This document shows positions 8,776-16,266 of a stretch of DNA of 64,000 nt, piece after piece; positions within the stretch are counted from its first letter, which is position 1, and each line of letters begins with the position of its first letter. The DNA is from DATEOR01 sp035698665 (GTDB lineage: Bacteria; Actinomycetota; Thermoleophilia; Gaiellales; Gaiellaceae), in the NCBI GenBank assembly GCA_035698665.1, contig DASSBN010000026.1, forward strand, positions 10,467 to 74,466. The letters are read 5' to 3'. A program made the translations under genes and the position numbers. Below the pieces are notes generated by a model. The model ran no database searches. It was not told where the DNA came from and was given only the letters and a program-made list of their open reading frames with translations.

Positions 8776-9551
8776 GCAACGCGTTCGCCGAGCAGGTCGG
8801 CCAGCTCGCGCGGCGGTCGGTCGTCCGAACAGCGCGCCAGCCCGCGAACGTCGTCTTCCCTCTCGTCTTCCCGCTGCTCCTCTTGTCCGTGAACGCGAGC
8901 GGCCTCCAGTCGGCGACTCGCCTCCCGGGCTTTCCGACGGACTCCTACCTCGCGTTCGCCCTCGCCGTGCCGTTCATGCAGGGCGCGCTCTTCGCGACCA
9001 TGAACGCGGGCACCGATCTGGCGCGCGACATCCAGACGGGATTTCTGAACCGGCTCGCGCTCACGCCGATGCGCGGCATCGCGCTCCTCGGGGGCCAGCT
9101 CGGGGGCGTCATGGCCATGACCGCCGTTCAGGCTGTCGTGTGGATCCTGACCGGCCTCATCTTCGGCGTCCACTTCGCCGCCGGCGCGGGTGGCATCGCG
9201 CTTCTCATCGTCTTCTCGCTCCTCCTGGGCCTCGGCTTCGGTGCGCTCGGCGCCTTCCTCGCCCTTCGCACCGGCTCGGGCGAGGCGGTGCAGGGCATGT
9301 TCCCGGTCTTCTTCGTCTTCCTCTTCATCTCGTCGATGGCGATGCCGCGGAACCTGATCGAGATCGAGTGGTTCCAGACCGCCGCGACGCTGAACCCGGT
9401 CTCCTACCTGATCGAGGCGATCCGCAGCCTCATCGTCATCGGCTGGGACGCCGAGGCGCTCGCGCTCGGTTTCGGGATCGCCCTCCTGATCGCGGTGGTC
9501 GCGCTCGCCCTCGCCTCGGTCTCCCTGCGAACGAGGCTGACGCGCTCATGA
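8772..9551 (+). CDS. ABC-2 type transporter permease (DrrB-like)
   Basis: A 259-residue membrane protein with about six helices and an ABC-2 permease pattern (MNAGTDLARDIQTGFLNRLALTPM motif between helices 2 and 3, and a late MAMPRNLIEIEWFQTAATLNPVSY-type segment). The ATG overlaps the ATPase stop by four bases. It likely forms a heterodimeric channel with the next gene product. Substrate unknown. Confidence 0.9.
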   Translation: MSNAFAEQVGQLARRSVVRTARQPANVVFPLVFPLLLLSVNASGLQSATRLPGFPTDSYLAFALAVPFMQGALFATMNAGTDLARDIQTGFLNRLALTPMRGIALLGGQLGGVMAMTAVQAVVWILTGLIFGVHFAAGAGGIALLIVFSLLLGLGFGALGAFLALRTGSGEAVQGMFPVFFVFLFISSMAMPRNLIEIEWFQTAATLNPVSYLIEAIRSLIVIGWDAEALALGFGIALLIAVVALALASVSLRTRLTRS

Positions 9552-10315
9552 GGACGCTGCACGTCGCCGAGGGAATCGCGTGGCGCGTCCTCCACAACGT
9601 GTTCACGAACCCGTCGCTCCTGATCCCGTCGCTCATCTTCCCGCTCTTCTTCTTCACGGCCTTCGCCGGTGGGCTGTCGCGGATCGACCAGGTGCCCGGA
9701 TTCGACTATCCGCCGGGCTACACGGCGTTTCAGTTCGTGTTCGTCCTCCTCCAGTCGGCCGCGTTCGGCGGCGTCTTCACGGGCTTCGGCATCGCGCGCG
9801 ACTTCGAGAGCGGCTTCGGCCGCAGGCTTTTGCTCTCGGCGCCGCACCGGAGCGGAATAGTGCTCGGCTACGCCGTCGCGGCTCTGGTGCGCTGGCTCAC
9901 CACCGCACTCGTGGTCACCGTCGTCGCGTTGCTCGTCGGGATGAACGTGGGGGGAAGCGGGATCGACCTCGTGGGGCTCTACACGCTGGCCGCGTTCCTG
10001 AACCTGGCCGCGATCCTCTGGGCGACGGGAGTCGCGCTGCGCCTGCGGACGATGCAGGCCGGGCCGGTCATGCAGATGCCGGTCTTTCTCCTGCTCTTCT
10101 TCGCGCCGGTGTACGTGCCGCTCGCCCTGCTGCAGGGCTGGATCCACGACGTGGCCACCTACAACCCCCTCACGCGGGTCCTCGAGGCCGGGCGCGGCTT
10201 CCTCGCGGGCACCCCGACCGAGGTCGGGCTCGCGTTCGGGGTCGCGATCGCCCTCGCGGCCGCCTTCGCCTTCTGGGCGCTACGCGGCTTGAGAAGCGCA
10301 GAACACGCCGGTTAG
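9548..10315 (+). CDS. ABC-2 type transporter permease (DrrB/DrrC-like)
   Basis: A 255-residue second ABC-2 permease, with about six helices and the conserved FGIARDFESGFGRRLLLSAP loop. ATGA overlap with the preceding permease implies coupled translation and a 1:1 heterodimer in the inner membrane with the ATPase dimer. It is the last gene of the three-gene exporter operon; a GC-rich hairpin follows at 10328. Confidence 0.9.
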   Translation: MRTLHVAEGIAWRVLHNVFTNPSLLIPSLIFPLFFFTAFAGGLSRIDQVPGFDYPPGYTAFQFVFVLLQSAAFGGVFTGFGIARDFESGFGRRLLLSAPHRSGIVLGYAVAALVRWLTTALVVTVVALLVGMNVGGSGIDLVGLYTLAAFLNLAAILWATGVALRLRTMQAGPVMQMPVFLLLFFAPVYVPLALLQGWIHDVATYNPLTRVLEAGRGFLAGTPTEVGLAFGVAIALAAAFAFWALRGLRSAEHAG

Positions 10316-10327
10316 GGAGGGATCAAG

Positions 10328-10343
10328 CCTCCGCTTTCGGAGG
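10328..10343 (+). terminator. Hairpin after ABC operon, possible terminator
   Basis: CCTCCG-CTTT-CGGAGG forms a 6-bp stem with a tetraloop, followed by a CCTCCGGAGG palindrome. No T-tract, so termination is only suggested. The remaining bases to 10421 hold a TATCCT -10-like box and a small GGGCG-AAA-CGCCC hairpin (10389-10401). Confidence 0.35.
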
Positions 10344-10421
10344 ACGATCCTCCGGAGGAGCCGGTATCCTGCGGCCTCGGGGAACGAAGGGCGAAACGCC
10401 CAGCCAACGAACGTACGCCCA

Positions 10422-11291
10422 GTGTTGTCGCTCGACCTCATCGCCCGTCTCGTCGTCGCGGTCGCCCTCCTCTGGGCGGGCGTGTCGAAGCTCTTGGCGC
10501 GCGACTCCTCGTTCCTCGCCCCGTACGGCGTCCCGCTTCGCTGGCGCGGCGCCGCCCTGGCCGCCCTGACCGGAGTGGAGCTCGCCACCGGCGTCTTGCT
10601 CCTCGCAGGCGTGCAGGCCGCCGCGATCGCAGCCGTCTGCCTCGGAGCCGTCTTCGTCGCCGCGCTCGCGCGGGTCCGCGCCCGAGGCGTTCTCCGTCTC
10701 CGCTGCGGCTGCTTCGGCTCCAAGGAGCGGAGCACCGACCTGCTTCTCGGCCGCGCGCTTCTCTTCACGGGCGTTGCCGCCTTCGGCGCGTTTGCCGACG
10801 TGGAGGTGGCGCGGCCCTCGACCGACGCGCTCATCGTCGCCGCCCTCGTCGTTCTCGGGCTCGCGGTCGTCGTCCTCGCCGCGCTCGTCCTCGCCCTCTA
10901 CCGCCAGGTGGGTGTGCTGACCATGCGCGTCGGGCCGGGCATGGCTCTCGAGCTCGCGGAGGAGGGCCCGGCGCTCGGCGACACCGCTCCCGAGCTCGAC
11001 GGTCTCACCCGCGTGGGAGAAGAGCTCGTCGCCTTCTTCAGCGCGGACTGCCGCCTCTGCCGCGCGATCGCGCCTGGGGTCCGGGCCTTCGAGCGCGAGG
11101 GAATGCCGGTGCAGACCGTCTACGAGCACGAAGAGCCGGCCGTCTTCGAGCGCTGGAGCGTGCCCGGGACGCCGTTCCTCGTCCACGTCGTAGACGGGTT
11201 CGTCGCCGCGAAGGGCACGGTCAACTCACTCGAGCAGCTCGACGGGCTCGTCGCGCTGGGTGCAGCGAGGATGGAACATGCGCCGGCCTGA
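10422..11291 (+). CDS. MauE-like membrane protein fused to a MauD/thioredoxin-like domain
   Basis: A 289-residue protein. Residues about 1-160 hold four to five membrane helices with the MauE/DoxX hallmark RLRCGCFGSK. Residues about 175-285 form a thioredoxin-like domain with a CRLC (CxxC) active site in EELVAFFSADCRLCR and a cis-Pro region VPGTPF. In methylamine utilisation loci MauE and MauD are separate proteins that help form the many disulfides of the MauA subunit outside the membrane. Here they are joined, and the next gene encodes a MauA-like exported protein, overlapping by 14 bases. This strongly suggests a dedicated disulfide-forming partner. GTG start. Confidence 0.82.
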   Translation: MLSLDLIARLVVAVALLWAGVSKLLARDSSFLAPYGVPLRWRGAALAALTGVELATGVLLLAGVQAAAIAAVCLGAVFVAALARVRARGVLRLRCGCFGSKERSTDLLLGRALLFTGVAAFGAFADVEVARPSTDALIVAALVVLGLAVVVLAALVLALYRQVGVLTMRVGPGMALELAEEGPALGDTAPELDGLTRVGEELVAFFSADCRLCRAIAPGVRAFEREGMPVQTVYEHEEPAVFERWSVPGTPFLVHVVDGFVAAKGTVNSLEQLDGLVALGAARMEHAPA

Positions 11292-11877
11292 CGGGCTCCT
11301 CGACGGCGCGGCGAGGGCCCTCTCGACACGGCTCGCCTCCGGGATGACCAGGCGCTCCTTCCTGGGCCGCATGGGGGGCGCGATGCTCGCGGCCACGGGC
11401 GGCGCGGCCGTTGCGGCCGCCGTTCGGCCCGAGAAGAGCGAAGCGTTCCATTTCTGCGGGCACATCTGGACGACGGGCTCGTGCCCGAACCCGCTCGGCC
11501 TCCCGCGCATCGACAAGAACGGCTTTCCGCTCCGGCCGAGTGACGGCCATCCCATCGACAACCTCGGCCGCGCGGTCAACGGTGACGGGTGGGCGATCGA
11601 CGGCGCGGGCAACCGTCTGCGCGCGCCCGACGGCGAGCTGCTCCCGCGCGCTCCCAGAACCCGCCTCTGCCAGGAGTGGACGAACGAGCATTACGGCCTG
11701 CACGCCGTCATGGAGGGGGCGTGGTACCGCTGCTGCAACGGGCAGGTGCGAAAGCTCGTCGACTGCTGCTCGCACAGCAAGAAGCGGATCAACGGGGACG
11801 CCTCCCTGACCGGCTACTGCTTCCAGGGCCGCCGGGTGTTCTGCGTCATGTACTACGACTCGGGGCTCCAGTGCTAG
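11278..11877 (+). CDS. Tat-exported cysteine-rich protein resembling methylamine dehydrogenase light chain (MauA-like)
   Basis: A 199-residue protein with a twin-arginine signal (MTRRSFLGRMGG at about 23-34, then a hydrophobic Ala-rich stretch to about 49) and ten cysteines after it (60, 69, 131, 152, 153, 163, 164, 181, 189, 199). The C-terminal pattern GAWYRCC...VDCC...GYCF resembles the MauA core in which a tryptophan tryptophylquinone cofactor forms. Trp149 aligns by eye with the first cofactor Trp, while Tyr180 sits where the second Trp (before Cys) is expected. Residues 76-122 contain imperfect Asp-Gly-rich repeats not known to me from MauA. The Tat signal fits a pre-folded, cofactor-bearing protein. 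The alignment is from memory, so homology is probable but not proved. Start ATG 11278; an ATG-less extension to 11260 overlaps the upstream gene. Confidence 0.7.
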   Translation: MRRPDGLLDGAARALSTRLASGMTRRSFLGRMGGAMLAATGGAAVAAAVRPEKSEAFHFCGHIWTTGSCPNPLGLPRIDKNGFPLRPSDGHPIDNLGRAVNGDGWAIDGAGNRLRAPDGELLPRAPRTRLCQEWTNEHYGLHAVMEGAWYRCCNGQVRKLVDCCSHSKKRINGDASLTGYCFQGRRVFCVMYYDSGLQC

Positions 11878-13265
11878 CCGTCGCCGCCGCGCTCGCCGCG
11901 ACCGCGCTCCTCGCGGGAGTCTCGGGCGCCTGGTCGCCCTGAGGACTCTCAATGGTCGAGACCTTCACTCCCGCCGTGTGCGGGAGCCGCACCCGTCAGC
12001 GTCTCGCGATCGTGCTCTTCGCCGGCGCCGCTGTTTTGGCCTCGGCCGCCCTCGGCGCCGCGCTCGGGTTCGCCGGGAGCCTCGTCGGGACGCGGCCTGC
12101 CCTGATCGCTGCCGCGGCGCTCGCCTTCATCGCGGCCCTCCGCGAGGCGGGCGTCGTCTCCGTGCCGGTCCCGCAGTCGCGAAGGCAGGTGCCGCAGCGC
12201 TGGCAGTACGCGCTTCCGCTGCCGCTCTGGAGCGCGGGCTACGGCGCCGGCCTCGGCGTTGGCTTCCTCACCTTCCAGCCGGTGGCGACGTTCTGGGTCG
12301 CGTGCGCTGCGGCGCTCGCCCTGGGGCGGCCACTCCTAGCAGCCACCTGCTTTGCGCTCTACGGAGCGGGGCGCGCGTTCATGGCCGCCTGGCCGCGGCG
12401 CCGTGAGCCGAGCGGGCCGGCCGCGGTCGAGAGACTCGTGGGCCGGGCTTCCCTCGTTCCGCGGGCGAACGCCGTCGTCCTCGCGCTCGCCGTCGTTCTT
12501 CTCGCCGTCGCACCGGCGGCAGGCGCGGCCGTCACGTCGCTCGGGCGCGGGTTCGACCCGGCCGCGGACGGGAAGACCCTCGCGCTCGCCCGGATGAGCT
12601 CCGGGACGATCAGCGTGGTGGTCAGCCCGCCCGGCGACCCGGAGGACACGTTCAGCCCGGCGAACGCGCCCGCCTTGAGCGGCAACTACCTCGCGTACGC
12701 GGATGACGAGGGAATCAAGGTCGTCGACCTGCGCACCGACCAGATCGAGCGTGAGCTCGACGGGGCGTTTTCGCAACCGGCTCTCGACTGGCCCCACCTC
12801 GCCTATGTCCGCGCCGACGCAGGCTACGACCGGCTCATCCTGTCCGACCTGACCGACGCGTTGAACCCGACTTCCCGGAGGATCGCCTCGGTCCGAGCCG
12901 CGTCCGATCTCGGCCGGCCGTCGTTGCGCGGCGGCCAGCTCGCCTGGCACCGGATCGGCCGCCACGGTTCGGCAGTCTTCGTCCAGGACGTGACGACGGA
13001 CAAGCGTCGCGCGATCACCAAGACGGAGCGCTGGCAGGAGTCGAACCCCTCGCTCACGACGAAGCGAATCGTCTGGGTCGAGCAGCGTCCCCAGGGCTCC
13101 TACCTGCGCATGAGATGGCTCGGGAGCTCGCGCACGAGGACGCTCATGCGTGTGAAGGGACGCAAGACCTTCCTCTGGACGACGGCGCTTGCGGGCCGGA
13201 CCGCCTATGTGACGAAGTGGACGCCCTCGACGCGAAAAGCGGTCGTTTTGCGGGTTAATTTCTGA
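11871..13265 (+). CDS. Candidate selenoprotein: CcdA/MauF-like membrane domain with in-frame UGA (Sec24) and C-terminal beta-propeller-like domain
   Basis: Read through the single in-frame TGA at 11940-11942, this gives a 464-residue protein. Codons 1-23 form the first helix and end GVSGAWSP; the frame resumes GLSMVETF. In CcdA/DsbD-type transporters the equivalent spot is a redox cysteine in an SPC or TPC motif, so UGA replaces exactly that residue. About six helices follow to residue about 225, then a repeat-rich extracytoplasmic region (about 235-464) with YLAYADDEGIKVVDL-type strands, like TolB/WD-type propellers. GTG 11871 overlaps the upstream stop. If UGA is a stop, the product is a 23-residue peptide plus a protein restarting at ATG 11952 that lacks helix 1 and the motif, which is less plausible. 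Role proposed: passing electrons across the membrane for the MauA-like protein. Confidence 0.7.
11968..11986 (+). promoter_or_regulatory. Bacterial SECIS-like hairpin downstream of in-frame UGA
   Basis: CTCCCGC pairs perfectly with GCGGGAG around a five-base loop CGTGT. The loop begins 32 bases after the UGA at 11940-11942 and has G as its second base. Both agree with the published consensus for bacterial SECIS elements (short stem, G in the first two loop positions, loop about 16-37 bases after UGA), as I remember it. Confidence 0.6.
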
Positions 13266-13273
13266 GCGGAGGC

Positions 13274-13289
13274 TCCCTCTTATGAGGGA
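13274..13289 (+). terminator. Hairpin after candidate selenoprotein gene
   Basis: TCCCTC-TTAT-GAGGGA, a perfect 6-bp stem, starts eight bases after the stop. No T-tract. It may be a weak terminator or part of the structured leader of the following protease gene, which has two further hairpins (13294-13308 and 13324-13339). Confidence 0.35.
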
Positions 13290-13323
13290 CGCGCGGACCT
13301 AAAGTCCGTCGTAAAGTGCGTGT

Positions 13324-13339
13324 GCGGGAAACTACCCGC
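13324..13339 (+). other. 5' leader hairpin of subtilase mRNA
   Basis: GCGGG-AAACTA-CCCGC forms a 5-bp stem just downstream of a TAAAGT -10-like box (13312-13317), so it would lie at the very 5' end of the subtilase transcript. An adjacent hairpin CGGAC-CTAAA-GTCCG is at 13294-13308. No known riboswitch class was recognised. Confidence 0.35.
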
Positions 13340-13372
13340 GGGAGAGTAGGACCGAGCGGAGGAGAGAACGAG

Positions 13373-14617
13373 TTGCGGCAACCGGGACGAATTGCGCGAA
13401 CTTTCATTGCGGCTACCTGCGCGGCGGTCGCGCTCGCAGCCGTGTCGGCGGGTGGGGCCGGAATCACTGCCCTGCCGGGCTCGCCGGCGACGCCTGACAA
13501 CCTTTCGGGCCAGCAGTGGAACCTCGAGATGATCGGGGCATTCCAGGCCCAGACGATCACGGGCGGAAGCCCTGACGTCCGCGTCGCGCTGATCGACTCG
13601 GGCATCGACCCGGGGCACCCCGAGTTCGCAGGCCGCATCGACATGGCCAACAGCGTCTCCTGCATCACGGGGACGCCGGTCAAGGACCCCACGGGCCTCC
13701 TCTGGAGGGACAACGTCGGCCACGGCACGCATGTCGCCGGGCTCATCGCCGCGGGCGACAACGACTTCGGAACCGTCGGCGTCGCGCCGAACGTGCAGCT
13801 CCTGATCGTGAAGGTGACCGACCCCGGTCTCCCGATCACGCCCCAGGCGGCGGCATGCGCGTTCGAGTACGTGTCGCAGCAGAACATCGACGTCGCGAAC
13901 GCAAGCTTCGCCGTCGACAAGGGTGCGACGGGCGCAGCCGACCCGCTGGACTTCTTCTGCAAGAGCGATCCGGTCGACCGCGCCGCCATCCAGTCCGTCG
14001 GCGATGCGGTGAAGGACGCGCTCAGGTCCGGCACGACGATCGTCGCATCGGCGGGAAACAACGGCATCGACATGACACAGCCGCCCGGCGGCAAGGGCTG
14101 CATCCGCATGCCGGTTCAGCTCCCCGGTGTGATCGGCGTGGCGAGCGAAGGTCGCAACGGCGGCCCCGTCGTCGCGACGCCTCCGGGCCCGTCGAACTTC
14201 GGCATCGGCGCCATCGACCTCGTCGCTCCCGGCGGTGACCCGTCGCAGGGCGGAGTCCCCGGCGGCTTGATCCTGTCGACCTTTCCGACGTACATCCCGG
14301 TCCCGCCGACCGCGATGCCGAATGTCGTCGACGGGCCGGGCGCGACCTACCGCTACAACGCGGGCACGTCGATGGCGGCCGCGCAGGTCAGCGGCGTCGC
14401 GGCCCTCGTGTCGGGCCGCTTCGCGAAGCTGAAGGCCTCCGGCTTCCTGAAGCCGCTGAAGCCCCTCTTCGTCCGGGCGCTGCTCGACCGGACCGCGCAG
14501 GCCAAGCCGTGCCCGCCCGATCCGCGCTGTGTCGGCGGCGACCAGTACAACGGCTTCTACGGCTTCGGACAGGTCGACGCCTACGCCGCAGTGACTGCGT
14601 TCGGCTTCGACGACTGA
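13373..14617 (+). CDS. Secreted S8 subtilisin-like serine protease
   Basis: A 414-residue protein. An Ala-rich hydrophobic signal (about 8-30) is followed almost directly by the catalytic domain, with Asp in ALIDSGIDPGHPEF, His in GHGTHVAGLIA and Ser in AGTSMAAAQVSG. The triad is complete. There is no room for a normal I9 pro-domain, which is unusual for an exported subtilase. TTG 13373 is chosen over GTG 13316 because a strong GGAGGAG lies seven bases upstream and the extra 19 residues are not signal-like. It should cleave extracellular or wall proteins. Tandem with a second subtilase. Confidence 0.88.
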   Translation: MRQPGRIARTFIAATCAAVALAAVSAGGAGITALPGSPATPDNLSGQQWNLEMIGAFQAQTITGGSPDVRVALIDSGIDPGHPEFAGRIDMANSVSCITGTPVKDPTGLLWRDNVGHGTHVAGLIAAGDNDFGTVGVAPNVQLLIVKVTDPGLPITPQAAACAFEYVSQQNIDVANASFAVDKGATGAADPLDFFCKSDPVDRAAIQSVGDAVKDALRSGTTIVASAGNNGIDMTQPPGGKGCIRMPVQLPGVIGVASEGRNGGPVVATPPGPSNFGIGAIDLVAPGGDPSQGGVPGGLILSTFPTYIPVPPTAMPNVVDGPGATYRYNAGTSMAAAQVSGVAALVSGRFAKLKASGFLKPLKPLFVRALLDRTAQAKPCPPDPRCVGGDQYNGFYGFGQVDAYAAVTAFGFDD

Positions 14618-14644
14618 GTAGTCGAAACCAGCCTCCTCCTCTAT

Positions 14645-14688
14645 CCTGCCCTCGTTTGCGGCCCCGTCTGACGACGGGAACTGGCAGG
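14645..14688 (+). other. 5' leader stem-loop of second subtilase mRNA
   Basis: Outer arms CCTGCC/GGCAGG (14645-14650, 14683-14688) enclose an inner stem CCCGTC-TGAC-GACGGG (14663-14678). A TATCCT -10-like box overlaps the outer left arm (14642-14647), so only the inner hairpin is sure to be transcribed. Confidence 0.35.
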
Positions 14689-14707
14689 CAAAGGGAAGGA
14701 GGGCCCT

Positions 14708-16210
14708 ATGCCGAGCAAGGTCGTTCGGCGAGCGGCGGTTGCGGTTGTCGCGGCGTCGCTCATGCTCGCGTTCGCGGGAGTGGCGAGCGCGGCGAAGTAC
14801 ATCGTGCTCTACAAGGCCAAGGGAGTGCCCGCCGACGGTGGTGCAGTAATTCGGAACGCCGGCGGAACGGTTGTGGCGAGTTACGCCCAGATCGGCGTGA
14901 TCATCGCGAAGTCTTCTAGCTCGACGTTTGCCGCGAAGGTGAGAAAGGACGGACGTGTGGAGGCGGTGTCGGCGACGGCCGGCTTCGCGACCCAACTTCC
15001 AGACACGGAGACGCTGGGCGCCGGGCCGCCGGTAGATGGCACGGGGGACGTGCCCGTCTCTGATTCGGACACCCTGAGCGGCCTGCAGTGGGACATGCGC
15101 CAGATGGGGGTGCCACAGGCCCACGCGATCACCGGCGGGAGCTCGAGTGTCCTGGTCGGCGATTTGGACACGGGCCTCGACTACACGCACCCGGATCTCG
15201 CTCCCAACATCGACTTCGCCAACAGCACGTCGTGCGTCGGCGGGGTGCCGAACCAGAGCCCGACCGCGTGGGACGACGACAACGGACACGGGACGCACAC
15301 CGCCGGCACGATCGCGGCGGCCGCGAACGGCATCGGCATCGTCGGTGTCGCTCCGAACGTGCGCATCGCCGGCGTCAAGGTCGGGGATCCGGACGGATTC
15401 TTCTTCCCCGAGGCTGTCGTCTGCGGATTCATGTGGGCGGCAACGCACGGGTTCGACGTCACGAACAACAGCTATTTCGCAGACCCGTGGCTCTTCAACT
15501 GCCGCAACGACTCCGAGCAGCGTGCGATCTGGATCGCGGAATCCCGCGCGATCAAGTACGCAGAATCCCGCGGCGTGACTGTCGTCGCGGCGCTTGGAAA
15601 CTTCGCCGACGACCTGGCGCATCCGACGCAGGACGTCATCAGCCCCGATACCGGGCCGGGAGAGGAGCGGTCGATTACGAACGCGTGTGTCGTGGTGCCG
15701 ACCGAGGTCCCGGGCGTCATCGGGGTGACCGCGACCGGTGACCGGCGCCTGAAGTCGTACTACTCCAACTACGGCACCGGGGTGGCGGATGTGGCCGCAC
15801 CGGGAGGCGACCGCATCCTGCAGGTGACGGCGAACGCTCCGAACGGCCGCGTTCTCTCGACGTACCCGGCGAAGTTCTTCGCGCCGAGTCCGCTCATCGT
15901 GCAGGACTGCTCCGTCAGCCCGTGCGCGGTGTACGCGTACCTGCAGGGCACGTCGATGGCTTCGCCTCACGTCGCGGGCCTCGCCGCCCTCGTCATCAGC
16001 CACTACGGGAAACTCCCGTCCGGCCAGGTGGCGGCGATCATCCGGCAGACAGCCGACCCGCAGGCATGCCCGGACGCCGCGACGCTCGCGCTCTACGCAC
16101 CGTTCCCGTCGATGTCGAACGGCGCACCGCAGACCTGCACGGGCGCAGCAGAGTTCAACTCCTGGTACGGCAGCGGGATCGTGAACGCGCTCAGCGCGCT
16201 CAGCCAGTAG
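14708..16210 (+). CDS. Secreted S8 subtilisin-like serine protease with short I9-like propeptide
   Basis: A 500-residue protein with a clear Sec signal (MPSKVVRRAAVAVVAASLMLAF, cleavage near ASA-AKY). A roughly 70-residue pro-region (KYIVLYKAKGVPADGG ...) has the betaalpha pattern of an I9 inhibitor. The catalytic domain carries Asp (DLDTGLDYTHPDL), His (GHGTHTAGTIA) and Ser (GTSMASPHVAGLAALV). AAGGAGG precedes the ATG. It is longer and more conventional than the subtilase at 13373, suggesting an old divergence rather than a recent duplication. A strong terminator follows. Confidence 0.93.
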   Translation: MPSKVVRRAAVAVVAASLMLAFAGVASAAKYIVLYKAKGVPADGGAVIRNAGGTVVASYAQIGVIIAKSSSSTFAAKVRKDGRVEAVSATAGFATQLPDTETLGAGPPVDGTGDVPVSDSDTLSGLQWDMRQMGVPQAHAITGGSSSVLVGDLDTGLDYTHPDLAPNIDFANSTSCVGGVPNQSPTAWDDDNGHGTHTAGTIAAAANGIGIVGVAPNVRIAGVKVGDPDGFFFPEAVVCGFMWAATHGFDVTNNSYFADPWLFNCRNDSEQRAIWIAESRAIKYAESRGVTVVAALGNFADDLAHPTQDVISPDTGPGEERSITNACVVVPTEVPGVIGVTATGDRRLKSYYSNYGTGVADVAAPGGDRILQVTANAPNGRVLSTYPAKFFAPSPLIVQDCSVSPCAVYAYLQGTSMASPHVAGLAALVISHYGKLPSGQVAAIIRQTADPQACPDAATLALYAPFPSMSNGAPQTCTGAAEFNSWYGSGIVNALSALSQ

Positions 16211-16232
16211 CTCGTACCTCAACGATTCGAGC

Positions 16233-16263
16233 GAAGGGCCGGGAAACCGGCCCTTCGTTTTTT
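16233..16263 (+). terminator. Rho-independent terminator
   Basis: A perfect 10-bp stem GAAGGGCCGG/CCGGCCCTTC with a GAAA tetraloop is followed by GTTTTTT. It ends the subtilase transcript just before the convergent gene's stop at 16267. Confidence 0.95.
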
Positions 16264-16266
16264 GCG

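Noticed and set aside
11871..11942. Stand-alone 23-residue peptide ending at TGA 11940, followed by a restart at ATG 11952
   Set aside because: The peptide is the first helix of the following protein in the same frame and ends at the redox-motif position. A separate peptide and a truncated transporter explain less than a UGA-Sec codon. A nonsense mutation or read error remains possible and is noted in the finding.
13316..13360. Similarity to the 3' end of 5S rRNA (GCGGGAGAGTAGGAC)
   Set aside because: No 5S-like sequence in the roughly 90 bases before it and no neighbouring rRNA; treated as part of a protease leader.
13280..16222. 980-codon antisense frame across both subtilases
   Set aside because: It spans two real genes and their gap with no recognisable domain; a GC-bias artefact.
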